Below, in pieces: positions 1-11,388 of a stretch of DNA of 64,000 nt. The position numbers and the translations under genes were made by a program. Within the stretch, counting starts at the first letter, position 1. Every line of letters starts with the position of its first letter. This DNA comes from Vespa crabro (Eukaryota > Arthropoda > Insecta > Hymenoptera > Vespidae). Location of the stretch: NCBI RefSeq assembly GCF_910589235.1, contig NC_060962.1, forward strand, positions 6,182,232 to 6,246,231, in the 5' to 3' direction. The notes beneath the pieces were generated by a model. It was not told the DNA's origin. It was given only the letters and a program-made list of their open reading frames with translations, and did not search any database.

Positions 1-558
1 TATCAACGTTCGAATGATGGATGCGTAAAGAAATTTTCGATAACTGACAGTGTCATTTTTGTCACGAATAATCAAAAATATCTTGAAAATATTCTAATGT
101 CCTTCTACAAAATCATATTATCGTTAAATATTTACGTTCCAAGCTTTTTTCTTTCTTTAAATAATTCGAGATATGCAAGAGATTACGTTGTTCGTAAGTG
201 ATCAGCAAAATTCAAATCCTTTGTGTTTTTTATATAATTGCATTATCAGTAACACGTGATTCTAAAATTATTTTACATAAAATGTATAGATTATGAAAGA
301 AAATTTATGATACAATTTGTAAAATATACAGTATCATTTAATATTAATTGCATATAGTATTATACTTTCTACAAAGAGGCGACGATTTATATTTTTCAAC
401 AAAAAAAAACAGAAATAAATAAATAAAAAATAAACAAACTAATGGATGGAATGATTACAAAAAAGATTAATAGCGATTCAAATAATAGCACAGGAAATCG
501 CTCGGAGAATACACGTTATCTATATAAAGCCATACTTCGTGCACAATTCTATTATATG

Positions 559-615
<57 letters not shown>

Positions 616-900
616 TAGGTACGTAAGTATATATGTAAATGTATTTGGTGTAGCGATATAACATAGCTTCTGGTTTTAGATATGTATATCCAAATTTCGC
701 ATTTATTCACGTAGATAAAATGTATGCGTACGTGCTCGTAGCATATCCTTTTTTTACATTTAAAAAATGATAAACAAGAATGCTCGATAACTTTATCACT
801 AAATGTAATAACTTTCCTAGTTACTTTTCAGTACTTTCCACTGTGATTGGCATATATTAATTTTTTAAACGCTTTTATATAAACAATTTTGTATCTGTAA

Positions 901-938
<38 letters not shown>

Positions 939-1830
939 AAAAGAAGAAACAAAAAATAATACGAAAATAAAAGCATTGAAATCTCTGTTGAATCTGTTCT
1001 TTTATGATTTATCTCTCCGTTACCTTCAGAACTTGTATGAATTTCACTCATGTAATTTTGGTCACGCATTGCTTCGTAATGTGATAGAGAGTTTATTGTT
1101 TCAACGTGATACGCCCTAAGGTTAGAACTTTCGTTGATTCTATGGCCCAGAAACAAGACTTATGACCGACATGAAAGGCATTGTAAGGTTGTAACCAATG
1201 ATGGTGCGTGTACACTCATACATACGTACGTACGTATATACGTATGCACGTGCGTGCGTGCGCATTTATTGAATGTACACACTTACACACATCGATGGAA
1301 TCGGGGTTAGAAATGCGCAGCTTGTATCTAAATGTGACAATGTACGCGCATGCATATGCAGAAGCTTGATAAACCGGTCGAATAATATTTCTGTGAACAA
1401 TACCATTGAAAGCTCTCATCGTACAACCTATAGGACCAATACATAGGAAGGTTCTGCGTCTAAACAGGCAATCGACTTTATGTGCCTTGATCCAATAGAG
1501 ACGTTCCGCTAGCTAACAGGTCAAACTTCATCACAGCTTTACCCGAGACACTCTTGGACACCATTTAATTACCTCTACCTCTGACGATGTCTCATTTGCT
1601 ATCGTCTTTGTCCATCCCCAAAAGGGACTTTAATTATTGAAGGTAAAGTTACTATCGCGATTGTAACTTCACTTTATGGTCTATTCAATTTTTATATATA
1701 TATATATATTTTTTTTTTCTCTCTCTCTCTCTTTTTTCTTCTTTTATAAATTTTACGGCAAACGTACGATGTACGAAATAATTTTTTTTTCGATCCATGA
1801 TAATTACGTTACAACGAGATGCGATCTATA

Positions 1831-1865
<35 letters not shown>

Positions 1866-2625
1866 CGAATGTTTTCGTAATATTATAGATTCAAAAGTCA
1901 TGATTACGATTAGAGAATATTTTTAATTTTTAAAAATTATCGTAGCCCCTTTTCACGCTTCGATAGTTAATAATACATTTAATGTTTGAACGTTTTTAAA
2001 TTTTATTAGGTCGATTATATGCGGAGCTTAATATTTTTCAAATCTTTTATTCTCGGGGGACACGAATCTTTCACAATTATAATTTTATGAAAGAATTTAA
2101 CAATGGGTAATAAAATGTGTTCATATAACGCTAAATTAATGTTTAATGTAAATTCGATATTAGATAATCCAGTGCGCATGTCGCAGTTAATTCGCATGCT
2201 CCCTTAAAGAAATCGTTATAAACGATTTTCGTCCTTCTCATATTCGTTGGAATTAATCAAATAACTTCTGAATCTACACCCAAGTTGTAATGTATTCATC
2301 CAGAGGGTACGACAATCGTTCTATTATCGCTTGCGATTCTTAAACATGAATTGACATTCTACGTACATTTTTCTCACTCTGCTAAACATATTACGAGCCA
2401 CTGAACGAAATAATGTCAAATATGAAGAAGATTCGATTTTTGTTTGCTAAATTTATTTGAATAAGCGAAACGAAATCATTTCGCATTACGCGTTAACATT
2501 TTTCTTATAAAATTGCGATAATAGAAAAATAGTAACCTAGATTAGATCAATTCTTGTTTCTCTTATTTTTTTTTCGTTTCCCTAATTTTTCTCTCTGTCT
2601 AATTTTTTTTAGAGTTGCTTTATTT

Positions 2626-2669
<44 letters not shown>

Positions 2670-3555
2670 GAAAAAATAAAAAAATCTTACGAATCCATCG
2701 CTTTCGTGAAAATATTTTCAAAGTTTCATTATTATTTATATGATATATTTTAAATATCGTTTGTTTGTTTCTTCTTTTTTTTTTTTTTTTTTGATAAAAT
2801 TAAAAATGTTATTTACTTTGAAAAATGAATTTTGTTTAATTGGCGAGACAACTAGTCTCCATTTAACGTCAAGCTTGTCGATTATAGAGGTAAACTAATT
2901 TTTCATCCTTTCGATGGAAGAATTTTAATATAAGCTCACGCGATATATAAGAAAAAAAATTCTACAATAACCTATCGTAATTAGTTAAAGAGGAACGTTT
3001 GAAGACCGTGTCTTTTAAGCACGCTCGAAATAACACATTCTTCGTGTTAAAATCTATGCTCTGGAGGATCGCATAAAATGTCGTATTTACAATTAGTAGC
3101 ACGTAAAACGTACTAATCAATGCCGTTATTATCAGCGAGATAGGAGTGAATTTTTTTAACGGCAGATAATTCATTTATTGCGTTCCATTCTTCATGAAAA
3201 ACAAATCACAGAGAGTCCTTTGCGGAGATCATGAAATTATTTACATAATTTCAATTAAGTACCTTAGTTCTTTGTAAGAAAATTTGTTGATGATGTCCGA
3301 TCGAATTATAATGGACTTTCTTTGATTTCAAACTTGCATATGATAAGTATTATAAGTGCATGCGAGTCGGTATTATTACACTTTTGTTTTATATTCCAGG
3401 ACGACGATAAATTTATACGAGGCTACGATACAAGAATTCAAAATGACACGTCAGATGAATATTTGTGATGTACTTATACATACAAAGTATGTATATATGT
3501 GTATGTATATATATATATATTTATATATATAAATATATATTATATAAATATATAT

Positions 3556-3601
<46 letters not shown>

Positions 3602-3956
3602 AATTTCAAACACGAACGCGATAGTTTAATCGAGTTTTACTTTACCTTTTTACTTTGTAACAATGAATGATATAGACATATTATCTTTAAATTAATCGAA
3701 AGGACCGAGATTACTTTTGTCTCTTATTTCTCGATATTTCCCAATTCTTTTTTTTTTGTAAGAATTTGTATAAGATATTATAAAAATATGAAGAGTTTTA
3801 GCTTCCTTCTTTTCCTCTCTCTCTTTCAAAATAATTTTTAATGACTATAAAAAAATTGTTGTCGTTTAATTAATTCTTATTAGTCAAATCTATGTATTCT
3901 TGGGGAAAATTACTATTAAAACTGAAAACAAAATTTTTTAAGTGGCCTATGAATAA
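1..3956. other. Non-coding, repeat-rich stretch
   Basis: I recognise no gene here. The region is AT-rich with microsatellites: (AT)n at 561-613 and about 905-934, poly-A at 1833-1863 and 2630-2660, and a TA-rich block at 3511-3598 built of short units alternating with longer TA runs. Open frames in this part are short and are mostly translated microsatellites. It lies downstream, on the minus strand, of the allatotropin-receptor-like exon, so it is probably intron of that gene. I found no further receptor exon by eye. Confidence 0.6.
561..613. repeat. (AT)n microsatellite
   Basis: A perfect AT dinucleotide run of about 53 bases. Confidence 0.95.
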
Positions 3957-3960
3957 TTAA

Positions 3961-4695
3961 TACTAGGTTTACGGACGTTTCTTATATGCCTATCTTTACG
4001 CGTTACCCGTCAATTTTTCGGGTAAACGAAAATACTCATTTTTTTAAAAAAATTGATGTATTCAAGTTAAGTCTGAATTGAACAATTTTAGGCTTTACGT
4101 TTAAATAAATTATTAATAAGTAAAAAGACTTTTTTTTTTAATTATCAGGGAAATGATAACATATTACGTAAACCTGCATCGGGGCTTTCGTTGGAAATAA
4201 TTGTTCATCTATCGATATGTTTTCATATGGCTTATAACAAGCCTGGCTATTACTTATATATCTGTTCTGATCTCGCTTCATATGCACCCCGGACATATAA
4301 AAGTCCTTAAAAACTACGTAACTCAGCAACTATGATTGTCCAGTCTTTTTTTAAAACTCGATGTGCCTCCGTTTCAGTGCAATTTTTTATGTATTCCATT
4401 ATGTATCTGTCAATTATTAATTCGAAAGTACTAGTTACCCAACCCAACATAATGTTTTTTGGTGTAGTCATTAGGCCCTGCAATATCCTTGAATATCATA
4501 CGAACGGGCGTCCTATCTCCAGATTCATCTGCGCTCAGTTTTATCCACTGTGTCCCGAAACTGCAATTTCAATTTCACCCATTATATTTTGAGATGTGCT
4601 TGGAATGCTCGTCCTCTCATCCTCGGAATCAGAACTAAAAAGAATACGTCAGAATACTAAAAGAATACGAAAAGATGGGTCCCATAAACCTAGTG
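3961..4695 (-). mobile_element. Decayed piggyBac-type transposon copy, TTAA-flanked
   Basis: The copy is bounded by TTAA at 3957-3960 and 4696-4699, the target duplication typical of piggyBac elements. The termini are imperfect inverted repeats: tactaggtttacgg at the left, and cactaggtttatgg reading inward from the right. Between them the minus strand encodes pieces of a piggyBac transposase in shifting frames. There is an acidic D-S-E-D-E-R start near 4630, then a segment with GPNDYT (about 4475), then WVTSTFELIIDRY and TEAHRV (about 4340-4440), then MSGVHMKRDQ (about 4270). After MKRDQ it jumps to the ISIDEQLFP motif (about 4190). The usual sequence between these two motifs, and the whole catalytic C-terminus, are missing. 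Frameshifts near 4565, 4440 and 4310 rule out a functional enzyme. It is a non-autonomous fossil, clear as to family but of unknown age. Confidence 0.85.
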
Positions 4696-5673
4696 TTAAT
4701 AAATATAACAACAGCTTTATCTTTTTGATTTCTTATAAGAATTACAAACAAACAGTTATAATAAAATTCTACAACAACTTTCTTCTCTTTTTTTGAATAT
4801 GATTTCTCATTGTATATTATTTATTCGGAGGTGTCGGTGCTTATAAATGGCAGCCAACAACCCCACAGTTACAAAAATTACGTGCTGGGTATGTCTTGAT
4901 AGCCATACCCCGCCGATCCGAAAAACAAAGCGACGCGCTATTGAAGTAGCGAGCACCCTTTTTAATCAGACACATTCAACGCAAAACTTTATATATGATT
5001 TTAATCATGGAATCGCAAGCGAGAAAGGGTATTAACATTTCGAGCCATCTGTCGACCCGATATCGAACTAAATAATATACGCGCCAATTGAAGTACGAGC
5101 GCATATATTCTGAAAAGTTAAATTAAGCTTTAGATATTGCGTATAATATGTTTAAGGACTAATTCATTTTATACATTCAGTTTATTTATTATACGACAAT
5201 ATTATGAAAATTTTTTAATTCATTTGAGTTAAAGAATAGAATAATAATACGATATTCATCAAATTTGAATTGTAATTCATAATTATCGATTAACGACGAT
5301 ATTATAAATTCCCACGAGTTTCCTATATAGACATATAACAATTTATCTACTGACAGTGAAATTCTCGAATAATTATCCAAAACGTAAAACTAGAAATGTT
5401 CACATAACATGAATATATACATACGTATGTACGTATATATGTGTGCGACATGTAATACCGACACGCGAGTTAAAACAATGCTCGAAGAACGAACGTGTTG
5501 AACAAAGAATTGGTTCAGTGCACGTCGGTGCTGGTAAAGAATTTTCGTTCAGACCGTTTTAATTATGCAAGTAATTTATCTCTTACTTTATAGTACATCT
5601 CAAATATTCCCTCGGTTCTTTTCAATATTAATGATGTATGAATTTTTGATATCATATAACATATATATATATA

Positions 5674-5708
<35 letters not shown>

Positions 5709-5749
5709 TTGCGAATGTTTTAATTCTGCAATATGATTCGTTAATGAAC

Positions 5750-5778
5750 CACGTGACTCTTATATGAAGTCACGTGAC
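5750..5778. promoter_or_regulatory. Paired E-boxes, one a perfect GTCACGTGAC palindrome
   Basis: CACGTG occurs at 5750-5755 and again inside the 10-base palindrome GTCACGTGAC at 5769-5778. The second matches the consensus for bHLH-zip factors of the USF/Mitf/TFEB type (CLEAR element). Two 13-base direct repeats (atggacgctgaca, 5793-5805 and 5808-5820) follow within 40 bases. The sites are visible in the sequence; a regulatory role (intronic enhancer or alternative promoter of the receptor gene) is inference. Confidence 0.45.
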
Positions 5779-5792
5779 ACCAACGAGGCATC

Positions 5793-5820
5793 ATGGACGC
5801 TGACAATATGGACGCTGACA
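5793..5820 (+). repeat. 13-base direct repeat, two copies
   Basis: The sequence atggacgctgaca occurs twice, separated by two bases. It sits next to the paired E-boxes in an otherwise very AT-rich intron. Function is unknown. Confidence 0.8.
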
Positions 5821-6427
5821 GTACGAGCGTTCTTTAAACGAAAATAAAAGAAAGAAAAAAAAAAGAAAAAATCGCGGGGAGAGATATTAAACGAAGGAGA
5901 GATTTGTTTCAAATGAGATTATACCTGCTGAGTAAATCTCTCTTTATCTCTATCTCTTTCTTTCTTTCTTTCTCGTTGGAAATATACGGATAGTCGATAG
6001 TCTTTTGTCGTCAAGGTAATTTAAAACTATAATTTCACGGTCGTTCGCTTCAGAATTTTATTCGATTCAGTTTTGTTACTCACAAAGTTACTATCCTCTT
6101 ATACTTTGTACATTCATTTCCTCAGCTCCTTTAAAGTTAATAGCTTATCCGATGGATCTTATGATTTCAGAAAAATTCTATGGACACTTTCTGCTTGTTG
6201 ATAAATTTAACGTTTACACTTTATCCTCGGTGAGAAATTATAAATGAATATTCTATGAATGTTTATTCCCTTTAGCAATCCGTTTCTTGGATCGTCTAAT
6301 TAAATTTATATTAAATATCGAGGTGTTTAAAATCTTAAAAATTTTAACATTAAAAATAAACTAACATTACAGACTAATGCTAATTTTAATATTTAATGTT
6401 TGGCATTATTTATCATCGATCTCTTAC

Positions 6428-6871
6428 CTGAAGATACGGTATAGCTTTGCAAAGTCCCCAACCAAGGAACCATGTCTCCGTTACATCCCAAAGTACGCTA
6501 GACGGCAAGCATATTAGAATAACCAGAAGATCGGCCACAGCGAGATTGACGATGAAATAATTAGTAACTGTCTTCATTGAGTGATTCCGACAAACCGCCA
6601 AACAGACCAGAGAATTACCAACTAGGCCAGTGATGAAAATGATGCTATGCAGAGTTATCATGACCCAATCGGTGAAGTTCGGAAATATATCTTCGTACAT
6701 AATCTCAAGGTACTCTTCGTCTGGTATGCAAGCGATATTTGTGCAATTGTTCACACTCACAAAATTTAAACTTTCCGTTATCGAAATGTATTCCGATTCA
6801 TCCGTGGTGTCCGTCAAAAATGGCACAGAAAATAGGAAACACACGAGAACGAACACTTGTAAACGATTCAT
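6428..6871 (-). CDS. Allatotropin/orexin-receptor-like GPCR, first coding exon (partial)
   Basis: This exon encodes the N-terminal 148 residues of a rhodopsin-class neuropeptide receptor. A hydrophobic start (MNRLQVFVLVCFLFSVPFLT) looks like a signal peptide. An acidic ectodomain follows with likely N-glycosylation sites (NCT, NFT). TM1 carries the GN motif (GLVGNSLV, about 80-87) and TM2 carries NLAVADLLVILICLP (about 108-122). ECL1 has the family-typical DVTETWFLG, ending with the TM3 cysteine in LCKAIPYLQ. The TVTNYFIVNLAVAD and VLWDVTETWF stretches are characteristic of insect allatotropin receptors, which are related to vertebrate orexin receptors. The exon ends cleanly at cttcag followed by gtaagag. 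TM3-TM7 must lie at lower coordinates, within 1-6400 or outside the window, and I could not find them. Its ligand would be allatotropin, acting through a G protein at the plasma membrane. Confidence 0.85.
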
Positions 6872-7267
6872 TTTTCTTAGGATATTAATTCTGTTTTCCT
6901 TACTTTTTTTCTTCTTTTTTTTTTCCTTTCCTTTTTTTATTATTTCTTTTTTTAAATAAGTATCCTTCTTAACAAGTAGATAAGTAGTCGTTAGAATAAA
7001 TTATTCTTTGCAAATTTCGAGATATTACACATAACCCGGAACATTGCCGAAGGGCAACCTTACAGATCGAAAAAGTAAGTGAGCCAACCAACGTTTATCT
7101 CGACGCTTACGTCTTCTTCTCGAATGAAGTATATATATTGGTGGAATCCCTCGTGTGCTATAAATCGAATATGAGAACATGAGCTCAAGGGTCTTGCATA
7201 AAGAATGTTGGAAATAACGTAGAAGTACATATATATACTTCTGTACATATACATATAAATATACATT

Positions 7268-7272
<5 letters not shown>

Positions 7273-7321
<49 letters not shown>
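7273..7321. repeat. (TA)n microsatellite
   Basis: This is an uninterrupted TA dinucleotide run of about 48 bases, 5' of the receptor exon. Confidence 0.95.
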
Positions 7322-7325
<4 letters not shown>

Positions 7326-7574
7326 AAATTACGGATATGAAGATGTACTGGTTGATGGTACTCATAATTATATTTTGCAAATCAACTTAAGATATAAAAC
7401 TACTAAATAATATAAGATAGTTGTCTATATATTTCTGTTATGGTAACATCGTTGCCTTTTTTTTTCTTTTTTATTTATAAAATTATTTCTATCCGCGGTG
7501 TTAATAAAAATAAACATGCAAGATTAAAACTTGATGACTTTTTTGTATTTTCCAATGAATTCTATCAACCTGCA

Positions 7575-7678
7575 GAATTTTTCTATGAAATTATCTATAA
7601 AATATCATGATATATCTATCATATATCAATCTTCTGTAGAATATTTCTATGAAATATCATGATATATTTATCATGAAT
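7575..7678 (+). repeat. Local tandem duplication, about 50-base unit
   Basis: Two similar segments both contain ttctatgaaat followed by atatcatgatatatNtatcat (about 7578-7623 and 7643-7674). The second copy lacks about a dozen bases. Each copy also holds the palindrome atatcatgatat. It is a simple local duplication in non-coding DNA. Confidence 0.7.
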
Positions 7679-9319
7679 CATTATTTTATACTTACTCTTT
7701 CTTCGATGTCGTCAGACAACATGTCAATTTTGTAATATTTTTGGAACGTAAAAAAGTTTTTCCACGTTCTTCGGCGATCATCCGTAAACAGAATCTTTCC
7801 TCGATTTCCTTGATGTCGAAGTTACCTGGCGCAAAATTTTTCTCCTTTTTTTTTCATCGCTCTGACATATTTGAAAAATGTTAACCTCTGGTTTAGAATC
7901 TGGCTTACCTCTTTCAACGTTTCCGTAGATATTAAATTTACTATGCACTTTATTCTATACGAAATTGTCTCTTTCCACTAGATTCACAAGATGCACTAGC
8001 ATTCACAATCAGATTACTTTCGATAGTCTCATTAATGAAGTTTGGATCGAATATATAAATTGAATTAAGCACGTACACCTTTACTTCGTGATAATTCATT
8101 CAATTGGGCATTAAAGGCCATCCTAGATATTCACTTCGTATTTAAATAGAAAAACATTATCTTACGTTAGATATATATTATTTCGAATTTTTATATTTAT
8201 CTTTGAATTGGTCAAAAATTGAAATGTTAGAATTTTATTATTATTGGTCAACCCGATAAATACCGTATAACCTACCCTGGAGAAAAATCTTCAATAGAAA
8301 AAAAAAAAAAAAAAAAAAACAAAAAAGAAAGTGCAAAAATTTATTCTTTCGTAACATTTAATATTGCAGTAACGGTGAATACTGGTAATAATTTTTTTCC
8401 TCCTACGGGATTAGCTTAAGTCATTCGTAATCCTGTTATCTGCTTACCGAATAAATTAAAAAATAAATTAGCCGATTCGGAATTTCATATCGTAAAAATT
8501 GATATCATTTAATTTGATCTTAAACGGATCTCATATTCAATTTTATTAAGCTATGTGATGTCGCCATCGAAAAGTCAAAAGGCATAGGAAAAGGATCTTG
8601 TAAAATGATCAAACATAAACAAGCTTAGTCTTGTGATACAATTTAAACGCTTATTTTTCATTTTGAAGCATTAACTTCCTAACGAAGCTGTGGTTCTTGC
8701 TCGAAACTAATTCCAGAAAGTCTTTACAAGCGCAATGCAACCTGTTAATCAATATGGCACGCATAGAAAATAAAGAAAAATGATATGCGATAAACAACGA
8801 ATAACATGAGTAGGTGGTACTCTTTCTATATTTTCTAGAGTCATAAGTTCTTTATACTGAATATACATCTACGGAGAAAAAAAGAAAGGAAAAAAAGAAG
8901 TAAGTTTTACAACAAGTTAAAATACATGATAAACGTCAATAAATTTGTTATGAATTTTTAAATTCGATATTTATGATGTATCTACATGATACATTCTAAA
9001 TAATAAATTTTCATTAAAAAGTTTTCACATAAATTTGATCATTATGATAAATTTTATTATTATCCTACTATGAAAAATAATATTAATATTAATTTGAAGA
9101 TAGTATTAATGATAATATAATATTAATATTAGTATTATTTTTAAAATATATTCATTTCGCAGAAAAATTACGACAAAAATTTGTTGACCAATGAAAAATG
9201 CCAATGGTTTTGGATTAGCTTAATCTCGCTTTAGTTATGGTACATTCTATTATGCTGACGATACAAAGATACTTGTTTTTCGTAGAAAACACGAATGATA
9301 CTTTACGCTTACGTTTCTA

Positions 9320-9324
<5 letters not shown>

Positions 9325-9373
<49 letters not shown>
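9325..9373. repeat. Compound (CT)n(CA)n microsatellite
   Basis: A CT run passes directly into a CA run, making a compound dinucleotide array in intergenic DNA. Confidence 0.95.
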
Positions 9374-10013
9374 TTACTATATCTCCGAATGAGTTAACGC
9401 TTTTTAAGAGCAATAGTGCGAGCATATTAAATCTAATTAGAAAATAAATATCCTTTACAATCTACGTCGTTGTACGCATGAAGCGAAAGCAAAAAGCTCT
9501 GTGTGCGTTCTAACGTCGTCTATTCTCGTTTAAAAAAAAAAAAAAAAAAAGAAAAGAAAAAAAACTTTGTCGTTAAATGTTGAATTAACTTTTCCAAGTG
9601 ATCGTTAAAACGTCGATACCGGAGAATGCAATAACTTGTTTCTTCTTGTTTAACGCCGGCTGAATAATTATCCGTTTTTACAAAGAAATAATAAACTTAT
9701 GAAAAATATGAAACATTTTTCTTATACTTTTCTAATAATAATAATATCAAATCAAATGAATCCTAAATTAAAAGCGCATATATAGATGCCTTTTAAAAAT
9801 TATAATACATTATTCGTATCTTGATTTGTCCTTCTTTTTATTTCTTTTATTTTAATTATTCAAAGAAATACTACCATTAAAGAGACGCCAGAATTACTCT
9901 TTTCACAACTTAAAAAACGAATTCACACAAAAGTTCTAATTACGAGGGGATAGACTTTTGAAATATTCATAAGAGCTTTTTAATTATTAAACTTGAAAAA
10001 TTTTCTTCAAGGA

Positions 10014-10020
<7 letters not shown>

Positions 10021-10101
<81 letters not shown>
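10021..10101. repeat. (GA)n microsatellite, about 80 bases
   Basis: This is a pure GA array of about 40 units. It is the longest perfect purine tract in the window and a possible GAGA-factor or H-DNA-forming tract. Confidence 0.97.
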
Positions 10102-10103
<2 letters not shown>

Positions 10104-10423
10104 TGAGCTATCCTTTCTTATAATTTCAAGTTACACGAGATACGTTCAGACAACTTTTCTGTTTACTTCTATTTCCCTTTTTTTTTTTTTAAATTATTTG
10201 TAATTACGAAGCTCTTCGTCATTACATGCACATCAATGAACGTCCTAGCTTATTTTAAAAATCCTTTCACAAACGTCTCATAATTTACTTCTCATTTTTA
10301 TTGCTCCTACTACTAATTACATTTCGAAACGTTTTTTTTCTTATTTATTTGTTTTTTTTTTAAATAAAATTGTCAACTTGCTATTCCATCATATCTCGTA
10401 ATTTTTTTTTTAACTATAAATTT

Positions 10424-10488
10424 ACACACACATACATACATACATACGTACATACATACATACATACGTACATACATACATGCATACA

Positions 10489-10516
<28 letters not shown>
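10424..10516. repeat. (ACAT)n tetranucleotide microsatellite
   Basis: A CATA/ACAT tetranucleotide array of roughly 20 units with occasional CGTA and TGCA variants, running into TA repeats. Confidence 0.95.
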
Positions 10517-10524
<8 letters not shown>

Positions 10525-11347
10525 TGTGTGTTATCAAATACTTGTTCGCCGATAATTAAACAACAAAACAAACTCTTTATATTCGTCCGCTACGAACATT
10601 TAAAAAAAATTTGTATGAAAATAATTCCGAACTCGTTTGTTCACTCTTGTCATACGTATTTCTTTTCATTCAAACGCGACAATTAAAAAATAATAAATAA
10701 TTGAAATTAAGAAAATTCTTTTTGACTATTTAATCGACATTAATTATTTCTTTCATATCTTTTTTAATTATTAATTCATAACTTACTTCCCAAGAGAAAA
10801 GAAAAGGAAAAACAAATCTCTCTCTAGCACATGATAGCTGTGATGATAGAAGAAAAGAGAGGAAGAGACACGAACGCGACGACGGACTATGCGAAACTGA
10901 GGTTACCGTCGTTTTGACGAGCAACGTAGGTATACACCACTCGCGAGCCACGCCGTCTCCGTGCGTTATTCGCTTCAAGAAACCTCGATTTCTCGGCTCT
11001 GATAAACTCGTAATATCTCTCGTTCATAGTTTACGTATACATACATATATATATACATACATACATGCATACATACATATATCTATATATATATGTATAT
11101 ATATATACCTATATACTTTTTTCGTTACCTTATACGATACAACCACACATCTCTTTTTTTTTCACAAACCTCACTATTCTCGTTTGCAGATTCGTTTTAC
11201 AGTGATAATATATCTTTGAAGTAGTTGCGCAGTTAGAACATCTTTCTTCTTTTTTCCCCTTTTCTTTCGGGATTTTCAAACATTTCACTACGACTTTCTT
11301 TTCCTTTTTGCTTTTTTTTCCTTTTTTTTTTTAGAAACCTTTTTCTT

Positions 11348-11350
<3 letters not shown>

Positions 11351-11385
<35 letters not shown>
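11351..11385. repeat. (CT)n microsatellite
   Basis: This is a perfect CT run inside a pyrimidine-rich stretch. Confidence 0.95.

Positions 11386-11388
<3 letters not shown>

Larger units (their letters stand above)
4700..6427. other. Probable intron of the receptor gene, with a GC-richer island
   Basis: No coding exon is recognised. The stretch holds a (AT)n/(ATT)n microsatellite at about 5661-5705. A short GC-richer island at 5745-5830 carries two E-boxes and a direct repeat, listed separately. It lies immediately 3', on the minus strand, of the receptor exon ending at 6428, so it should be intron 1 of that gene. Confidence 0.5.

Noticed and set aside
467..664. Open frame with long Tyr-Ile runs on the minus strand
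   Set aside because: It is a translation of the (AT)n microsatellite with no start context or splice support. The same holds for the Tyr-Ile frames near 7025-7380.
2962..3174. 70-codon hydrophobic minus-strand frame, tested as a missing receptor exon
   Set aside because: It has no GPCR motif for TM3-TM7, no family match I recognise, and no convincing flanking splice sites.
4847..5035. 62-codon frame beginning MAANNPTVTK
   Set aside because: It lies just outside the TTAA-bounded element, matches no family I know, and has no supporting splice or promoter signals.
10370..10555. His-Thr-Tyr-rich open frame
   Set aside because: It is a translated (ACAT)n array.
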